A DNA stretch of 64,000 nt from Erinaceus europaeus (GCF_950295315.1 NC_080171.1:29952682-30016681), one strand, 5' to 3'. Shown: positions 21,367-33,416, counted from the stretch's first letter. Made by a program: numbers and translations. The notes: generated by a model from the letters alone, not told the origin.

Positions 21367-21471
21367 CAAGACTTGTTTTGTGGTTACACTTGTGTTATTT
21401 CAAGACGTGTTTTGTAGTTATAGTTGCATTATTTTTAGGGCAAGTTTTGTGGTTACATGTGTGTTATTTCT
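21367..21471. repeat. Diverged tandem repeat, about 35-40 bp unit, 3 copies
   Basis: Units of the form 'caag..ttgttttgtggttacacttgtgttatttc' start near 21,367, 21,402 and 21,437. A further partial unit (catttgtgttatttct, 21,771-21,786) after the SINE is the SINE's TSD copy. Confidence 0.8.
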
Positions 21472-21770
21472 TTTTTTTAATTTTAATAATATTTATTTAT
21501 TTCCCCTTTTGTTGCCCTTGTTTTTTTATTGTTGTTGTAGTTATTATTGTTGTTATTGATGTTGTTGTTGTTAGATAGGACAGAGAGAAATGGAGAGAGC
21601 AGGGGAAGACAGAGGGGGAGAGAAAGATAGACACCTGCAGACCTGCTTCACTGCCTGTGAAACGACCCCCTGCAGGTGAGGAGCTGAGGGCTGGAACCCG
21701 GATCCTTATGCCTGTCCTTGTGGCTTTGAGCCACCTGCGTTTAACCTGCTGTGCTATGGCCCGACGCCCA
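21472..21770 (-). mobile_element. Type A SINE with 16-bp TSD
   Basis: Reverse-strand type A SINE with AAC/AAT tail (21,530-21,575) and tRNA head ending 'cccgacgccca'. TSDs catgtgtgttatttct (21,456-21,471) and catttgtgttatttct (21,771-21,786) differ at one base. The target lies inside the tandem repeat. Confidence 0.93.
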
Positions 21771-21786
21771 CATTTGTGTTATTTCT

Positions 21787-21967
21787 AAGAGCCAATCTAT
21801 ACCATTATTTCCTGCTAACAAAGGAATATTTATTCCATCTAGCTGTTTTTCAGGTTAAAAAGAACACTATGTACTTCTGCTGTCTGGGTAGTCTTCTATC
21901 TGACAATAAGAGTCCAAAGCACTGCAATTTCTTTATCCAAATGGTTTCCATTTGTTCTCTTATTTAA
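21787..21967. other. Unique sequence
   Basis: Nothing recognised. Confidence 0.35.
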
Positions 21968-22075
21968 CTTCTTTTTATTTTTTATTTATAAAAAGGAAAC
22001 ATTGACGAAACCATAGTATACGAGGATATAGCTCCACATAGTTCCCACTGTTAGAACTCCGTATCTTACTTAACT
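21968..22075 (-). mobile_element. L1 3' tail fragment
   Basis: 'ttttatttataaaaaggaaacattgacgaaaccatagtat' and 'ccactgttagaactcc' match the terminal L1 3' UTR seen at 39,640-39,725 on the same strand. Only about 100 bp remain. Confidence 0.8.
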
Positions 22076-22639
22076 TCTGTAGGAAACCAGTTGAGAAACG
22101 ATGGTGTCTGGACCAGGTAGATGCTGTGGTGGTGTTAGAAGTGGCTGAATTTTGGTTATGTTTTGAAGGCTTTGCAAAAGCCTCTTTATGACAGGCTGAC
22201 TCATGGGAAAGGAAATCAGGGTTTTTCACCTGAGCTACTGGAAGGATGGAGTTTGTTACTGGTGACCACCAACTGAGGTAGGCTGTAGGTACAGTTAAGA
22301 CTTGCTGGAATGACCTAATGTTTGGCTTTGGAAGTGCTTAGTTCAAGGTGTTCATTAAGTAACCATGTGAAGGTGCCCTGTAGGTTCAGAAAGCTGTGAG
22401 TCTGGAGGCCCTTAGAAAGACCAGGAACTGGAGGAAAAAGAAAAAAGGAAATTAATGCCATAGAGAACACCCATTGTGTGCTGGGTACACATCATAAGAT
22501 GGACTTAAAAATCATTGTAAAGCTTCCTAAATTCTGTTCTCTGAACACCATTCTGGGTAGATTAGTAGGTATAAGGATTTAAAAAAAAAAGGTCTGTGGT
22601 CAAAAACTTGGGAAGTACATTTCACTCTCTGGATTCATT
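22076..22639. other. Unique sequence
   Basis: Nothing recognised. Confidence 0.4.
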
Positions 22640-23030
22640 GTGCATACTAATAGCTTACTGATATTGGGATGACAGTTTACAGTACAGCTGTTGACATATG
22701 GACACACTTTTCCTGTGATAGGTGTCTGCACACCACGGCTACCTGTGGGGAGGGACCATGGTCTGGAAGGAACCGGCCCATTGGGTTCCCTGATGGCCTG
22801 AGGGAGTCAACCTCAAGCCCCCTCCTCTGGAGAGGCGGTAGGCAAGTCCTCTCTTGGCCCCATGGACCTCAAGTGGCCCTGGGGATTTCCCAGCCAGTGG
22901 TTCTTCGCCAAGTTCCTCATTGCTGCCCCACTATATAGAGTTAGAAGCCATGACCCTTCGCTATACACTCGTGGCCATACCTTATATGGTGCTCTACTGA
23001 TAAGTCCAGACCACTGGGTAAGCCAGAATA
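22640..23030. other. GC-richer block, unidentified
   Basis: A locally GC-rich stretch with an 89-codon frame (22,669-22,938) and no motif I can place. It is followed by a poly(T) run (23,036-23,051). It could be an old retroposon piece or non-coding unique DNA; I would not call it a gene. Confidence 0.3.
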
Positions 23031-23103
23031 ATTTACTTTTTTTTTTTTTTAATTTGAAGTGTTAGGCAACAATGTGGACCTACTCTGTAAAAATACCATG
23101 AGT

Positions 23104-23205
23104 ACTGGGTGGTGAGCTAAAATAGTGGGCCATGCATGGTCAGAGGAGCCGGGTTCAGGTTCTCGGCATCTTGTTGTACTCTGTCAGCCCTACCAGTCCT
23201 ACCCA
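23104..23205 (+). mobile_element. Possible old SINE
   Basis: 'tggtgagctaaaatagtgggccatgcatggtcagaggagccgggttcagg' has the shape of a type C/D tRNA head, but is very diverged. Confidence 0.35.
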
Positions 23206-23489
23206 CAACTTAGTTATAATGTGTTTTCATTATAACTTAGTGTTGGTGATACTTGCTTTACAGGGATGTTATGAGGGTTTAATAGATACATATATACCTC
23301 CAAAATGTTGCTGAATCCAAATGCATATGAACTATGAATGAAATTGTTATCTGTTTTTCAAATATTGCATTGGGCTGTACAATATTCAATTCTTATATTT
23401 AAGCAAACATACTGATATATGCTTAGAAATTTATTTGCTAATTATTTCTTAACAAATATTTTTATTCCCCGCAACCCCTCACCCCACTC
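23206..23489. other. Unique sequence
   Basis: Nothing recognised. Confidence 0.35.
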
Positions 23490-23865
23490 TAGGGATAGCA
23501 AAATAGCTCATTTGGATAATGTACAGCTTTGTCATGTGTGTGACCTAGGTTTGAGCCCAGGCCCTCACTCCTATCTGTCTGTCTGTCTGTCTATCTAGTC
23601 AACTTTCTTCCTTTATTTCATAGGATAGAGAGAAATTGAGAGGGGAGGGAGCAGTAGAGAGGGAAAGAGAAAGAGAGACACCTTCAGTACTTGTTTCATT
23701 GCTCTTGAAGCTTCCCCCTTGCAGGTGGGGAGCAAAGGCTCAAACCCAGGTCCACTGCTCCCCAACACACTGTATTGAAGGAAGCTCAGTGCTATGGTCT
23801 CTTTAACTATTTCTGTCTTCCTGTCTTTATTTCAAACAAACAAACAAACAATCAACAGACTAGAT
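23490..23865 (+). mobile_element. Type D SINE split by another SINE
   Basis: Left part 23,490-23,570 ('gcaaaatagctcatttggataatg', 'ggtttgagcccaggccctcact'); right part about 23,760-23,865 ('ccccaacacactgtattgaaggaagctcagtgctatggtctc', CT-rich, then CAAA repeats). The gap holds TCTG repeats and a reverse-strand type B SINE. Confidence 0.75.
23595..23759 (-). mobile_element. Type B SINE nested in a type D SINE
   Basis: Reverse strand: 'gatagagagaaattgagagggg', 'ttgaagcttcccccttgcaggtggggagcaaaggctcaaacccagg'. The tRNA head is cut short. Confidence 0.78.
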
Positions 23866-24382
23866 AGCCCCCCACCCACCTTTAGAGGAGAAAGGTGGAA
23901 GAACCTAAGGCAACTTCGGTTAGTTTAATTAGAGAATGATGTTATTCCAAAGGATTTTGAAAAGCTCTAAGTTTTGAGGCAGAATAGTATTGAGTGCCTC
24001 TTAGGTGGGCTGTAATTAGTTTTGTCCACATGATATTAACATGTGGGGTAAGCACAGAGGGGGGCTGTATTTACATTCTATTATTGATATCTTCTTAAAC
24101 ATTCCCACCCACCAACTTAACAAGGGAGTCCACAAGACTTTGCTAAGTTCTTCATTGCTAGATGATGCTGGGATTAAAAAAAAAAAAAAAATCAATATTC
24201 CAAGAAATACGGCTTAATTGCATTATGTAACTAACACAGGTTCTAACTTTGACAAAGTATTGAATGTATGAGAGAAATAGAATGATGGACAGATTTGAGC
24301 ACTTAGGGAATAAATTCATATCAACAACCATCAGCTGCTTATTTCTAGTGTTTGTTATTTTACACACATTTCTTCTCCATTT
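23866..24382. other. Unique sequence
   Basis: Nothing recognised; a poly(A) run lies at 24,175-24,190. Confidence 0.35.
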
Positions 24383-24505
24383 ATTTTTTTAAACAGATAC
24401 TGCTCAGCTCTGGTTTATGGCCATATTGAGAATTGAACATAGGACCTCAGAGGCTCAGGCAGGAAAGTCTTTTTGCATAACCATTATGCTACCTCCCCAA
24501 CCCTT
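24383..24505 (-). mobile_element. Type C SINE
   Basis: Reverse strand: 'atactgctcagctctggtttatgg', 'gagaattgaacataggacctcagaggctcaggcaggaaagtctttttgcataaccattatgctacctcccc'. Confidence 0.85.
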
Positions 24506-24509
24506 CTCC

Positions 24510-24512
24510 ATA

Positions 24513-24575
<63 letters not shown>

Positions 24576-24576
24576 A
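24510..24576. repeat. (TA)n microsatellite and poly(T)
   Basis: About 25 TA units, then about 15 T, directly after the SINE head. Confidence 0.96.
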
Positions 24577-25273
24577 CTCCAATCTTGCCTCTTGTTTCTA
24601 ATGCTGAGAAATGTTGACAGCCATGCATTCTAGTATATAAATTTATTTCTCACTCTGACAGTTCAAAATCAAAGATGTTAATGGGGTTCTGAACTGTTTT
24701 ATTTTGTTTTATTCCTTCCTCATATTTTAGAAACTGATTCTTTAAAGTATTGTGTTCCTTCATTCTATGTAATATACTGTCAATTATTCATTTCCTGGAC
24801 AATGTCTACGTATGTTTAAGTCTTCTATAGTTTTGGAATAGTTCTCATTTTCTTGCTAGAATAGGAATGTGCATGCTAGCTCTTGAATTAGCTTGAGAAG
24901 TTAAAAAATAGTAGGTAGATAATTGATTTATAACTACATTATCGAGTTTAAAGTGTTAATATTATTCTGGTTCTGAAATTTCTGCAAGTTGCAGGAGAGA
25001 AAAGTGGCAAATTAGCGGCAGAGGATGATATGGGATTTCATACTGGAATTTTGGCCCCTAGTTTCAAGGGGAGTTGGTGCATGATGGAGTATTTGGAAGA
25101 ATGATTGTACTGCCTGGTCATTGGAAGCATCAAAAATTTGAATTGTTCCAGAATATCCCATTAATTCTGACTGTACCCCTAATTTTCTCTTAATTTAGTC
25201 ACCTAACCCAAGATTTTTATAATTGAATTCATCTCTGCCATTATGCCCCATCTTCATCATCCCTCTTTTTTAG
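24577..25273. other. Unique sequence
   Basis: Nothing recognised. Confidence 0.4.
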
Positions 25274-25701
25274 TGTTTCTTCTTTTGGGAGGAATAAAAC
25301 CGTTTCCCAGGACGGAGGCTCTTAAGTCTCTCCCCCATAGTGGCTGGTTTGCCATGGTTTTGATCCCAAAGAATTATGGAGGACTGTGATTTCAGGAATT
25401 ATAAATTTATTCAGAAAAAATGAAAGTCACACACATAGAGAGGAGACACCTGGGTCATTTTGAGCGAAATGGCAGAGTGGATGAAGCTGGGGCCCATTTT
25501 TATGCATTTTTCTAAGGCCCTGCCTTCTCTTCCTTTCTAAGCCACACCCACATTTGCTGCTTCCTCTGGTGTTTTTCCTTTGTCTTAATCTGTTGGTAAA
25601 GGAAACAAAGGACCTGACTGCCTCCTCAGATGTTCTCCATATTCTCTTCCTTCTCAGTGGCAGAGGCAAAAACAATGGTTTCTGCTCAACAAAGGTTCCA
25701 T
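25274..25701 (-). mobile_element. Possible solo LTR (tentative)
   Basis: On the minus strand a TATA-like ataaaaa (25,503-25,497) lies about 90 bp upstream of AATAAA (25,411-25,406), and the region begins 'tgtcatggaacc' at 25,701. That layout is LTR-like. I found no clear 3' end or TSD, so the borders are guesses. Confidence 0.3.
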
Positions 25702-26766
25702 GACAGAAGTTGTGGGTGCTAATCGAACGGAACTAATATCCACTTGTAAGTGCAAGACCAAAAGCTAGTCTCTCACTAGTGATACTTTACTAAACTTTAT
25801 CTCCACTAATCAATTGAGAGACATACTTATTCTGCCCTCCAAATAGCTCTTAAACAGACACCCACATCTTTGTTCTGTGGGTGCCAGGGGCATGATCACC
25901 CCAACTGTATCATCTCTAGTGTGGACCTCTGCAGAGTCTTCTCTACTCTCCCTCAGAGTCCTCTTCATTCTCTCCCCTACACTTAATGGCTGCAGATCAG
26001 AATGGTAACCTGAGAGCCTCTCCCCTCCCATTCAATGGCTTCTTTCCCCTGACACATCTTCTTAACAGAGCCTCTAAGGGCTTGCTTAATGCCTGTGCCT
26101 GTCTCCTTCCAGACTCATCTCAGCCCTGGTCCTTCTCCCTGATCTCCAGACATACTAGCTTTCCTCCAGCCTTCACATCCACCCTGAAACAGGAAACCTG
26201 CTGGCCTTTGCACATACTCTAGTCTCTGCCTACAACTTCTTTCCCTGTGGTTGACTCAGTCTTATGCATCCAATAGGTCTCAGCTCCTTCAGCATGCCCT
26301 CTTTGTAACTCCCTTAACCTGGGCCAGGTGAGGTTTCTGCTGTTTCCTGGTGTTACCCACCCTGTGCCTACAGTCATGGTGCTTCACATAATTGTGATTC
26401 TGTAAGTATTTGTATAACTTATTAATTAATAAAGGCTATGAAGCCAAGGATTATCTATCTAATATTTCATTTGTCTTCAAATTAAATCCAAAATTTGATA
26501 TATAAAAAAGCTATATATCAGTGTTTTTAACACAAAACCTGGCCTTAGTAGGTACTCAGTACATTTGGAGGTAGTGGTGGGGGGTTGATCGGTTAATCAA
26601 TCTGCAAAGCTTTCCCAAGATGATTGACTCTACTCTGTCAAAGCAAGAGGCAAGAAAATTTTCTCTCTTGTATTACTGTCTAAGAATCTTACTCTAAGAC
26701 CTAAAATTAGTTGTTAATTTTATGTTAAGATCCTCATGTATGTCTGCAGTCTTTCCTGAACACTAT
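25702..26766. other. Unique sequence
   Basis: Nothing recognised. Confidence 0.4.
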
Positions 26767-27312
26767 TCTCTCTCCCCTCCCTTCCTCTCCTGTCTCCTCT
26801 CCTCTCCTCTCCTCTCCTCTCCTCTCTCCTCTCCTCTCCTCTCCTCTCCTTTTTGTCTCCTCTCCTCTCCTGACTCCTCTCCTGTCTCCTCTCCTGTCTC
26901 CTCCCCTCCCTCTCCTTTCTTCTCCCCTCCCCTTTCCTCTCCCCTCCTCCTCCCCATTCCCCTCCTCTCCTTTCCTCTCTTCTCCTCTCCTCTCCTTTCC
27001 TCTCCCCTCCTCTCCTCTCCCCTCCTCTCCTCTCCTCTCCTCTCCTCTCCTCTCCTCTCCTCTCATCTCCCCTCCCCTCCCTTTCCCTCCCCTCCTCTCC
27101 TCTCCCTTCCTCCTCCCCTTTCCTCTCCTCCCCATTCCCCTCCTCTCCCCTCCCCTCCTCTCCTTTCCTCTCTTCTCCTCTCCTCTCATCTCCTCTCCTC
27201 TCATCTCCTCTCCCGACTCCTCTCCTCTCCTCTCCTCTCCTCTCCTCTCCTCTCCTCTCCTGACTCCTCTCCTCTCCTCTCCACTCTTTTCTCCATCTCC
27301 CCTTTCTCTTCC
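26767..27312. repeat. CCTCT polypyrimidine array, about 545 bp
   Basis: Imperfect tandem CTCCT/CCTCT pentamers, interrupted by 'gactcctctcc', 'ttttgtctcc' and 'cattcccc' variants that recur as blocks. One strand is almost purely pyrimidine. Long open frames on both strands are artefacts of the period-5 repeat. Confidence 0.97.
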
Positions 27313-27425
27313 CACAGCACTGCTCAGCTATGGGTCATGTTGGTGCCAGGGATTGAACCTGGGACCTTGGAACCTTAGACTTGAAAGTTTCTTGTATAAG
27401 CATCATGCCTCATCTCTGGACCTCT
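27313..27425 (-). mobile_element. Type C SINE
   Basis: Reverse strand: 'cagcactgctcagctatgggtcatg', 'agggattgaacctgggaccttggaaccttagacttgaaagtttct', 'catgcctcatctctggacc'. The pyrimidine array abuts its 3' end. Confidence 0.85.
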
Positions 27426-28221
27426 CTCTTTTTTTCTTATTGATGCTTTCTCATATATGTTAAACTTTCATACAGGGTATATTATGACCACTTTGCTCTC
27501 TTTTTGTTTTGTGTGTCTCTGAGAATGGAAAATAGAGTGGTGGCATTCTGCTTCCTGATTTCACACAGGAAGGTTTTAAGCAGTGAGTAAGATGATGTGT
27601 AAGAAATGCCTCTACAGTGTACAAATCAGTAGGTGTTCAGTGCTGTTACTGCTAATTCTCATGCAAAAGCAGCTTGAAGGTCAGGTTGTGGGTAGGAATT
27701 TTATAATCTCCAAGTGTGAGGATTCTCTCAGGAATGGGGCCTCAGGACATCACCTTTCATTTATACATGAGACATAAATCAATAAACTAGCTTGTGTGTG
27801 AATGAGTGTGTGTGTGTGTGTGTGTGTGTGTTGCACTTAGTTTATGTGTGGGTGCTCACTTTACTTTGATCATTTTCTACAGGTAAGGCTCACAAAAAAA
27901 TATCACTAAGTGCTCTCTTGGTTCAGGAAGGATTAAATGCAGGCAGTGTGGATAAAAACACACATATTCAATCTCCAAGAAAATACATATTTTATGCTAA
28001 TATACCAAAGTATGATTTAAAAGAATGTAAAAGTATGGCTTTATCAAATACAGAATGAACTAATATTAAAATTTATTAATGTATCATTAAAAGAATTGGT
28101 AAAATGATAAAACTTCAAAAACATTTAAGAATCTGGAGTTTATATGACATAGCCCATTAGGGAGATCATACACAGAAATGTGTGCATGCATATGAAATGG
28201 AGTCCAGTTTGATTAATATTC
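27426..28221. other. Unique sequence with a TG repeat
   Basis: Nothing recognised except (TG)n at 27,807-27,831. Confidence 0.4.
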
Positions 28222-28500
28222 CTTTTTTTTTTGCTACCAGATTTATTGCTGAGGCTTGATGCCTGCTTGACAGTTCCACTGCTTCCTAAAGCCATTTCTT
28301 TTTTCTTTTCTTTTTCTTAGAGTGACAGACAGAGAGGGAGTGGGGTGACAAGGAGGAATAGCAGAGGGAGAGGAAGAAATACCTGCAGCACTGCTCCACC
28401 ACTTTTGAATCTTTTCCACTTAGGTGGGGACCAGGGGCTTGAACCCAGATCCTTGTACATGGTGATGTGTGTGTCCTACAGCGTGCACCACTTCCTGGCC
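28222..28500 (-). mobile_element. Type B SINE
   Basis: Reverse strand with terminal module 'accagatttattgctgaggcttgatgcctgcttgacagttccactgct', GA-rich core and 'ggggcttgaacccagatcc' B-box region. Confidence 0.82.
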
Positions 28501-28804
28501 TTGAGTTTGGTTATATTCTATAGGGCAACTCAACACTAGTCTTTGGGGCCATTTCTTACTGAAGTAATTTGCATTTGTCTACAAATTAATATACAGCTTC
28601 CCTGTGTCTGGGTTCTAATCAATAGTAAACAGAAATATCAAGAGAAGCACATTCTCCCAGAGAATTAAATGACTCCTCCTGGGTCAGAGGAGCAATATTT
28701 CAGTTTAGCATTGTCAGCATTTGCAGTGATGCTTTTGGTGTTATTCTCAGGCTTGAGCATAAGTCTTGCAATATGTGAATGCTTTAATGTGAGTTCTCAA
28801 TTTG
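28501..28804. other. Unique sequence
   Basis: Nothing recognised. Confidence 0.35.
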
Positions 28805-28841
28805 AGAACTGAGAGAGAGACCTCATAACATACAATGTAAA

Positions 28842-29807
28842 ATGGTTAAACCAACAAGAAGAAACATTGGAGAAATTAACCAGGGCAAGAGTCCAAGTAA
28901 AAGCCCCCCAAAAGTTGAAACACAAAATAATGAGGTCAACATCCAAACACTAGTTAAGGAAATAATAACAGAGATGAGTAAAGAGTTTGAAAGAATTGTC
29001 ATCAGAAATGCAGAAACAACAAATGAGACCCTGGAAGAAAACACTAATTATCTCAAGGTTATTAGAGAGCTGAAATAGCTGAGCTAAGAACACAACTAGC
29101 TGAACAAGCTAAAACAGTATCAGAACAGGGTAACAAAATAGATGAACTCCAGCGAACAGTAGAGGAGGGAGAGAGAATAGAATAAATGAGGCTGAAGACA
29201 GAATTAGCAAGATCAAGGAGGAATTAGAGACAACTAAAAAAGAAGAGATCTCAAAAAGAGATTAAGAGATACTGAAAACAACAACAGAGACCTATGGGAT
29301 GACTTCAAAAGAAATAATATATGCATTATTGGATTTCCAGAGGAAGAAAGAAAAGGAAGGGAAGAAAGTATTCTTTAGGACATAATAGCTGAGAACTTCT
29401 CTAGTCTAGACAACATAAAAGACATAAAGGTTCAAGAAGCCCAGAAGCTCACAAACAGAATTAACCCAGACTTAAAGACACCAAGACACATCATATTTAG
29501 AATGGAAAGGAATAAGGATAAAGACAGGATCCTGAAGGCTGCAAAAGGAAAACAAAGAGTCACCTACAGAGGAAAACCAATAAGATTAGCAACAGACTTC
29601 TCCACAAAAACACTATAAGCCAGAAGAGAATGGCAAGATATCTATCGAGTGCTAAATGAGAAGGGCTTTCAACCAAGACTACTGTATCCTGCTAGACTGT
29701 CATTCAGACTAGATGGAGGCATCAAAATCTTTTCAGACAAGTAACAGTTGAAAGAATCAACTATCACCAAGCCTGCCCTTAAAGAAATTCTGAAAGGTCT
29801 CCTATAA
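28842..29807 (+). pseudogene. L1 ORF1 (RNA-binding protein), broken
   Basis: Reads from an ATG at 28,842 (MVKPTRRNIG) through a lysine/glutamate-rich coiled-coil region (about 28,920-29,260), then the RRM-like part (NICIIGFPEEE, 29,316 on), then the C-terminal domain (TYRGKPIRLATDFS and YPARLSF, 29,560-29,710), ending at TAA 29,805. ORF1p coats L1 RNA as trimers. The frame is broken by shifts near 29,078-29,250 and by stops within the RRM (29,376) and C-terminal (29,617) parts. Confidence 0.88.
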
Positions 29808-29859
29808 AAAGTCAGATAAATATGCATTATGTCACTCTAAAAATCTATAAGAATGGCAT

Positions 29860-32800
29860 TAAAATATCATCAATCCTTGATATAAATAAATGTCAGTGGT
29901 ATGAATTCACCTATTAAAAGACACAGAATAGGAAGATGAATCAGAAAACACAACTCAACCATATGCTGTCTACAGGAAGTCCACCTAACTCAACAAGACA
30001 AACACAAGCTCAAAGTGAAAGGATGGAAAACTATCATACAAGCCAATGGCCTACAACAAAGGGCAGGAACAGCTATTCTCATATCTGACATGATAGACTT
30101 TAAAATAAAATTAAAAAAATAGGGATGGACACTACTTAATGCTCAGAGGATCATTCAATCAAGAGGACTTAACAATTATTAACACCTATGCACCCAATGA
30201 GAAGCCATCTAAATACATCAAACATATACTGAAAGAGCAACAGCAATATATTAATAGCAACACAGTCATAGTAGGGGACTGCAACACCTCATTCTCTCAA
30301 CTTGACAGATCATCAAGGCAGAAAATCAATAAGGACATGAGGAAGCTCAATGAGGAGATAGATAAACTAGAACTAGTGGATATTTTCAGAATCATTCATC
30401 CCAAAATACACATTGTACTCAAGTCCACATGGGTTATTCTCAAGAATAAACCATATGTTAGGCCACAAAGACAGCATCAGCAATTATAGAGCATTGAAAT
30501 CCTCCCTAGCATCTTCTCAGACCACAGTGGAATTAAACTAACACTTCACAATCAACAAAAGATTAAAAATAGTCCCAAAATGTGGAAGCTCAACAGTAAA
30601 CTACTTAACAACTACTGGGTCAAAGAGGAAATAAAGGAAGAAATCAAAATGTTTCAAGGGTTCAATGAAAATGAAGACACAATCTATCAAAATATTTGGG
30701 ACACAGCTAAGGCAGTACTGAGAGGGAAGTCTGTAGCCATACAAGCACACATTAGGAAACAAGAAAAAAAAACACAAATAAACAGCCTGATTGCACATCT
30801 TAAAGACCTAGAAGAAGAAGAAGAACAAAGGAACCCTGAAACAAGCAGAAGGAAAGAAATCACTAAAGTTGGGGCAGAAATCAATGACATTGAAAATAAG
30901 AAAACCATACAAAAGATCATGAAAGTAAATGTTGGTTCTTCGAAAGAGTGAACAAAATTAACAAACCTTTAGCCAGATTCACAAAACAAAAGGGGAGAAG
31001 ACCCAAATAAATTGGATCATAAATGAAAGAGGAGATATGACAACAGACACCACAGAAATTCAGCATATCATCTTTGATATAACATCTATGAATAACTATA
31101 TGCCACCAAGCTAGAGAACCTGGAATAAATGGACGATTTCCTAGATACCTACGAACTTCCAAAATTAAAAAAAAACAGGAACTAGATAACATGAACAAGC
31201 CCATCACAGCTAATGAAATTGAATTTGAAACAGTTATCAGAAACCTTCCCAAAAATAAAAGTCCTGGGCTGGATGATTTTACAAATGAATTCTACAGAAC
31301 CTTCAAAGAAGAACTAATACCTCTACTTTTAAAGTCTTCTAGAAGATTGAAGACACTGGAATACTTCCTTCCAGCTTCTATGAAGCCAACATCATGCTGA
31401 TACCAAAAGCAGACAGGGACACAACCAAAAAAAACCTACAGACCAATATCACTGATGAACATAGATGCTAAAATATGGAACAAAATTCTAGCCACCCAGA
31501 TACAGTAGTATATTTAAAAGATTGATCATCATTACCAAGTGGGGTTTATCCCAGGGATGCAAGGTTGGTTTAACATATGTAAATCAATGAACGTGATCCA
31601 CCACATCAATAAAAGCAAGACCAAAAACTACATGGCTCTATTGACTGATATAGAGAAAGCCTTTGACAAAATACAGCATCCCTTTATGATCAAAACACTG
31701 CAAAAATCCGAAGTAGATGGAAAATTCCTCAAGATAGTGGAGTCTATATATAGCAAACCTACAGCCAACAACATACTCAGTGGTGAAAAACTGGAAGCAT
31801 TTCCACTCAGACCAGGTACTAGACTGGGCTGCCCACTATCACTATTACTATTAAACACAGTGTTGGAAGTTCTTGCCTAGAAATCAAGCAGGAACAAGGA
31901 ATTAAAAGGATACAGATAGGAAGAGAAGTCAAACTGTCCCTATTAGCAGATGACATGATAGTATCCATAGAAAAACCTAAGAAATCCAGCAGGAAGTTTT
32001 TGGAAATCATCAGGAAATGCAGTAAGGTGTCAGGCTACAAAATTAACATTCAAAAGTCAGTGGCATTTCTCTAAGCAAACACTAAGTTAGAAGAAGTTGA
32101 AATCCAGAAATCAATTCCTTTCACTATAGCAACAAAAACAATAAAATATGTAGTAATAAAACTAACCAAAGAAGTGAAAGACTTGTATACTGAAAATTAT
32201 GAGTCACTACTCATGGATATTGAAAAAGACCCAAAGTAGTGGAAAGATATTCCATGTTCATGGGTTGGAAGAATTAACATCATCAAATGAATATACTACC
32301 CATACCCATATATAAATTTAATGGTATCCCTATCAAGATCCCAACCACATTTTTAAGAGAATAGAACAATTGATACAAATGTTTATCTGGAACCAGAAAA
32401 GACCTAGAATTGCCAAAACAATCTTGAGAAGAAAGAACAGAACTGTAGGCATCACAATCCCAGATCTCAAATTGTATTATAGGGCCATTGTCATCAAAAC
32501 TGCTTGGTACTGGAACATGAATAGACAAATTGAGCAGTGAAATAGAATTGAGAGTGTGGAAGGAAGCCACACACCTGTGGAATCTAATCTTTGACAAAGG
32601 TGCCCAGACTAGTAAATGGGGAAAGCAGAATCTCTTCAACAAATGGTGTGGGAAACAATGGGTTGAAACATGCAGAAGAATGAAACTGAACCACTCTATT
32701 TCACCAAATAAAAAAGTAAATTCCAAGTGGATCAATGACTTGAATGTTAGACCAGAAACTATCAGATACTTAGAGGAGAATATTGGCAGAACTCTTTTCC

Positions 32801-32960
32801 ACATAAATTTTAAAGACATCTTTAATGAAATGAATCCAATTGCAAAGAAGACTAAGGCAAGCATAAACCTATGGGACTACATCAAATTAAAAAGCTTCTG
32901 CAAATCAATAGAAACCACTACCCAAACCAAGAGACCCCTCACCGAATGGGAGAAGATCTT
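29860..32960 (+). pseudogene. L1 ORF2 (endonuclease-RT), broken, N-terminal and RT part
   Basis: Endonuclease region about 29,860-30,560: QEVHLT (family QETHLT, 29,970), APNEKPS, GDCNT (family GDFNT; F to C, 30,282). RT region about 31,190-32,250: [19 protein letters not shown], motif [10 protein letters not shown] (31,648), motif [11 protein letters not shown] (31,827), motif C LADD (31,945; usually FADD). The thumb/C-terminal part follows to EWEKIF at 32,958. At least eight frame breaks. The catalytic residues of motif A and motif C are still readable. Confidence 0.9.
32955..32960 (+). repeat. LTR TSD, left copy (GATCTT)
   Basis: gatctt recurs at 35,345-35,350. The L1 reading frame continues EWEKIF into TCHTSD across it, which fixes the site. 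Confidence 0.92.
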
Positions 32961-33416
32961 TGTGGGGAAATTGTGAGGAAGTGGTTGAACTTGGCAGGGT
33001 TTGACCTGAGAGGCAAGTCCATCCTGTCAGTCTCCCTCTCTCTCCACTGAGAGGTCAAGTGAGGGACACGAGAAGCCCCCAAGTTTTGCCTTATCTTGTC
33101 AGACTCCCTGCCTCACAAAGCACCCTGCATTCTTGATACTATGGCCTGCTCCCTTAGCTACATAATCATTGTTTTGCCTAAAAGATCCCCACTCATCCCA
33201 TTCCTTTAATCTGTCTTCTTTCTACCTCAAGGCCCTCCCTGCCTGCAGGGTATTATTTATCCTACCAGTTAAAACCCTCTCAACAGTTGCTAAGGAAGTT
33301 CCTAGTTTTCCCAGTCCTTTTGCCTTTCTCTGCCTCTTTCCAAACCACGTTAAGTCATTTCCATTTCCAACTTGCCACTTCTGGGCCTGATTCTTAAAAA
33401 CCTTGGCTCTCTGATC

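Noticed and set aside
22669..22938. 89-codon open frame considered as an exon
   Set aside because: No recognisable domain, no clear flanking splice sites in a matching frame, and the length is within chance for a GC-rich block.
26722..27378. Long serine/proline/leucine-rich open frame, and glutamate/arginine/glycine-rich frames on the other strand
   Set aside because: They are produced by the period-5 CCTCT repeat, which gives stop-free frames on both strands.
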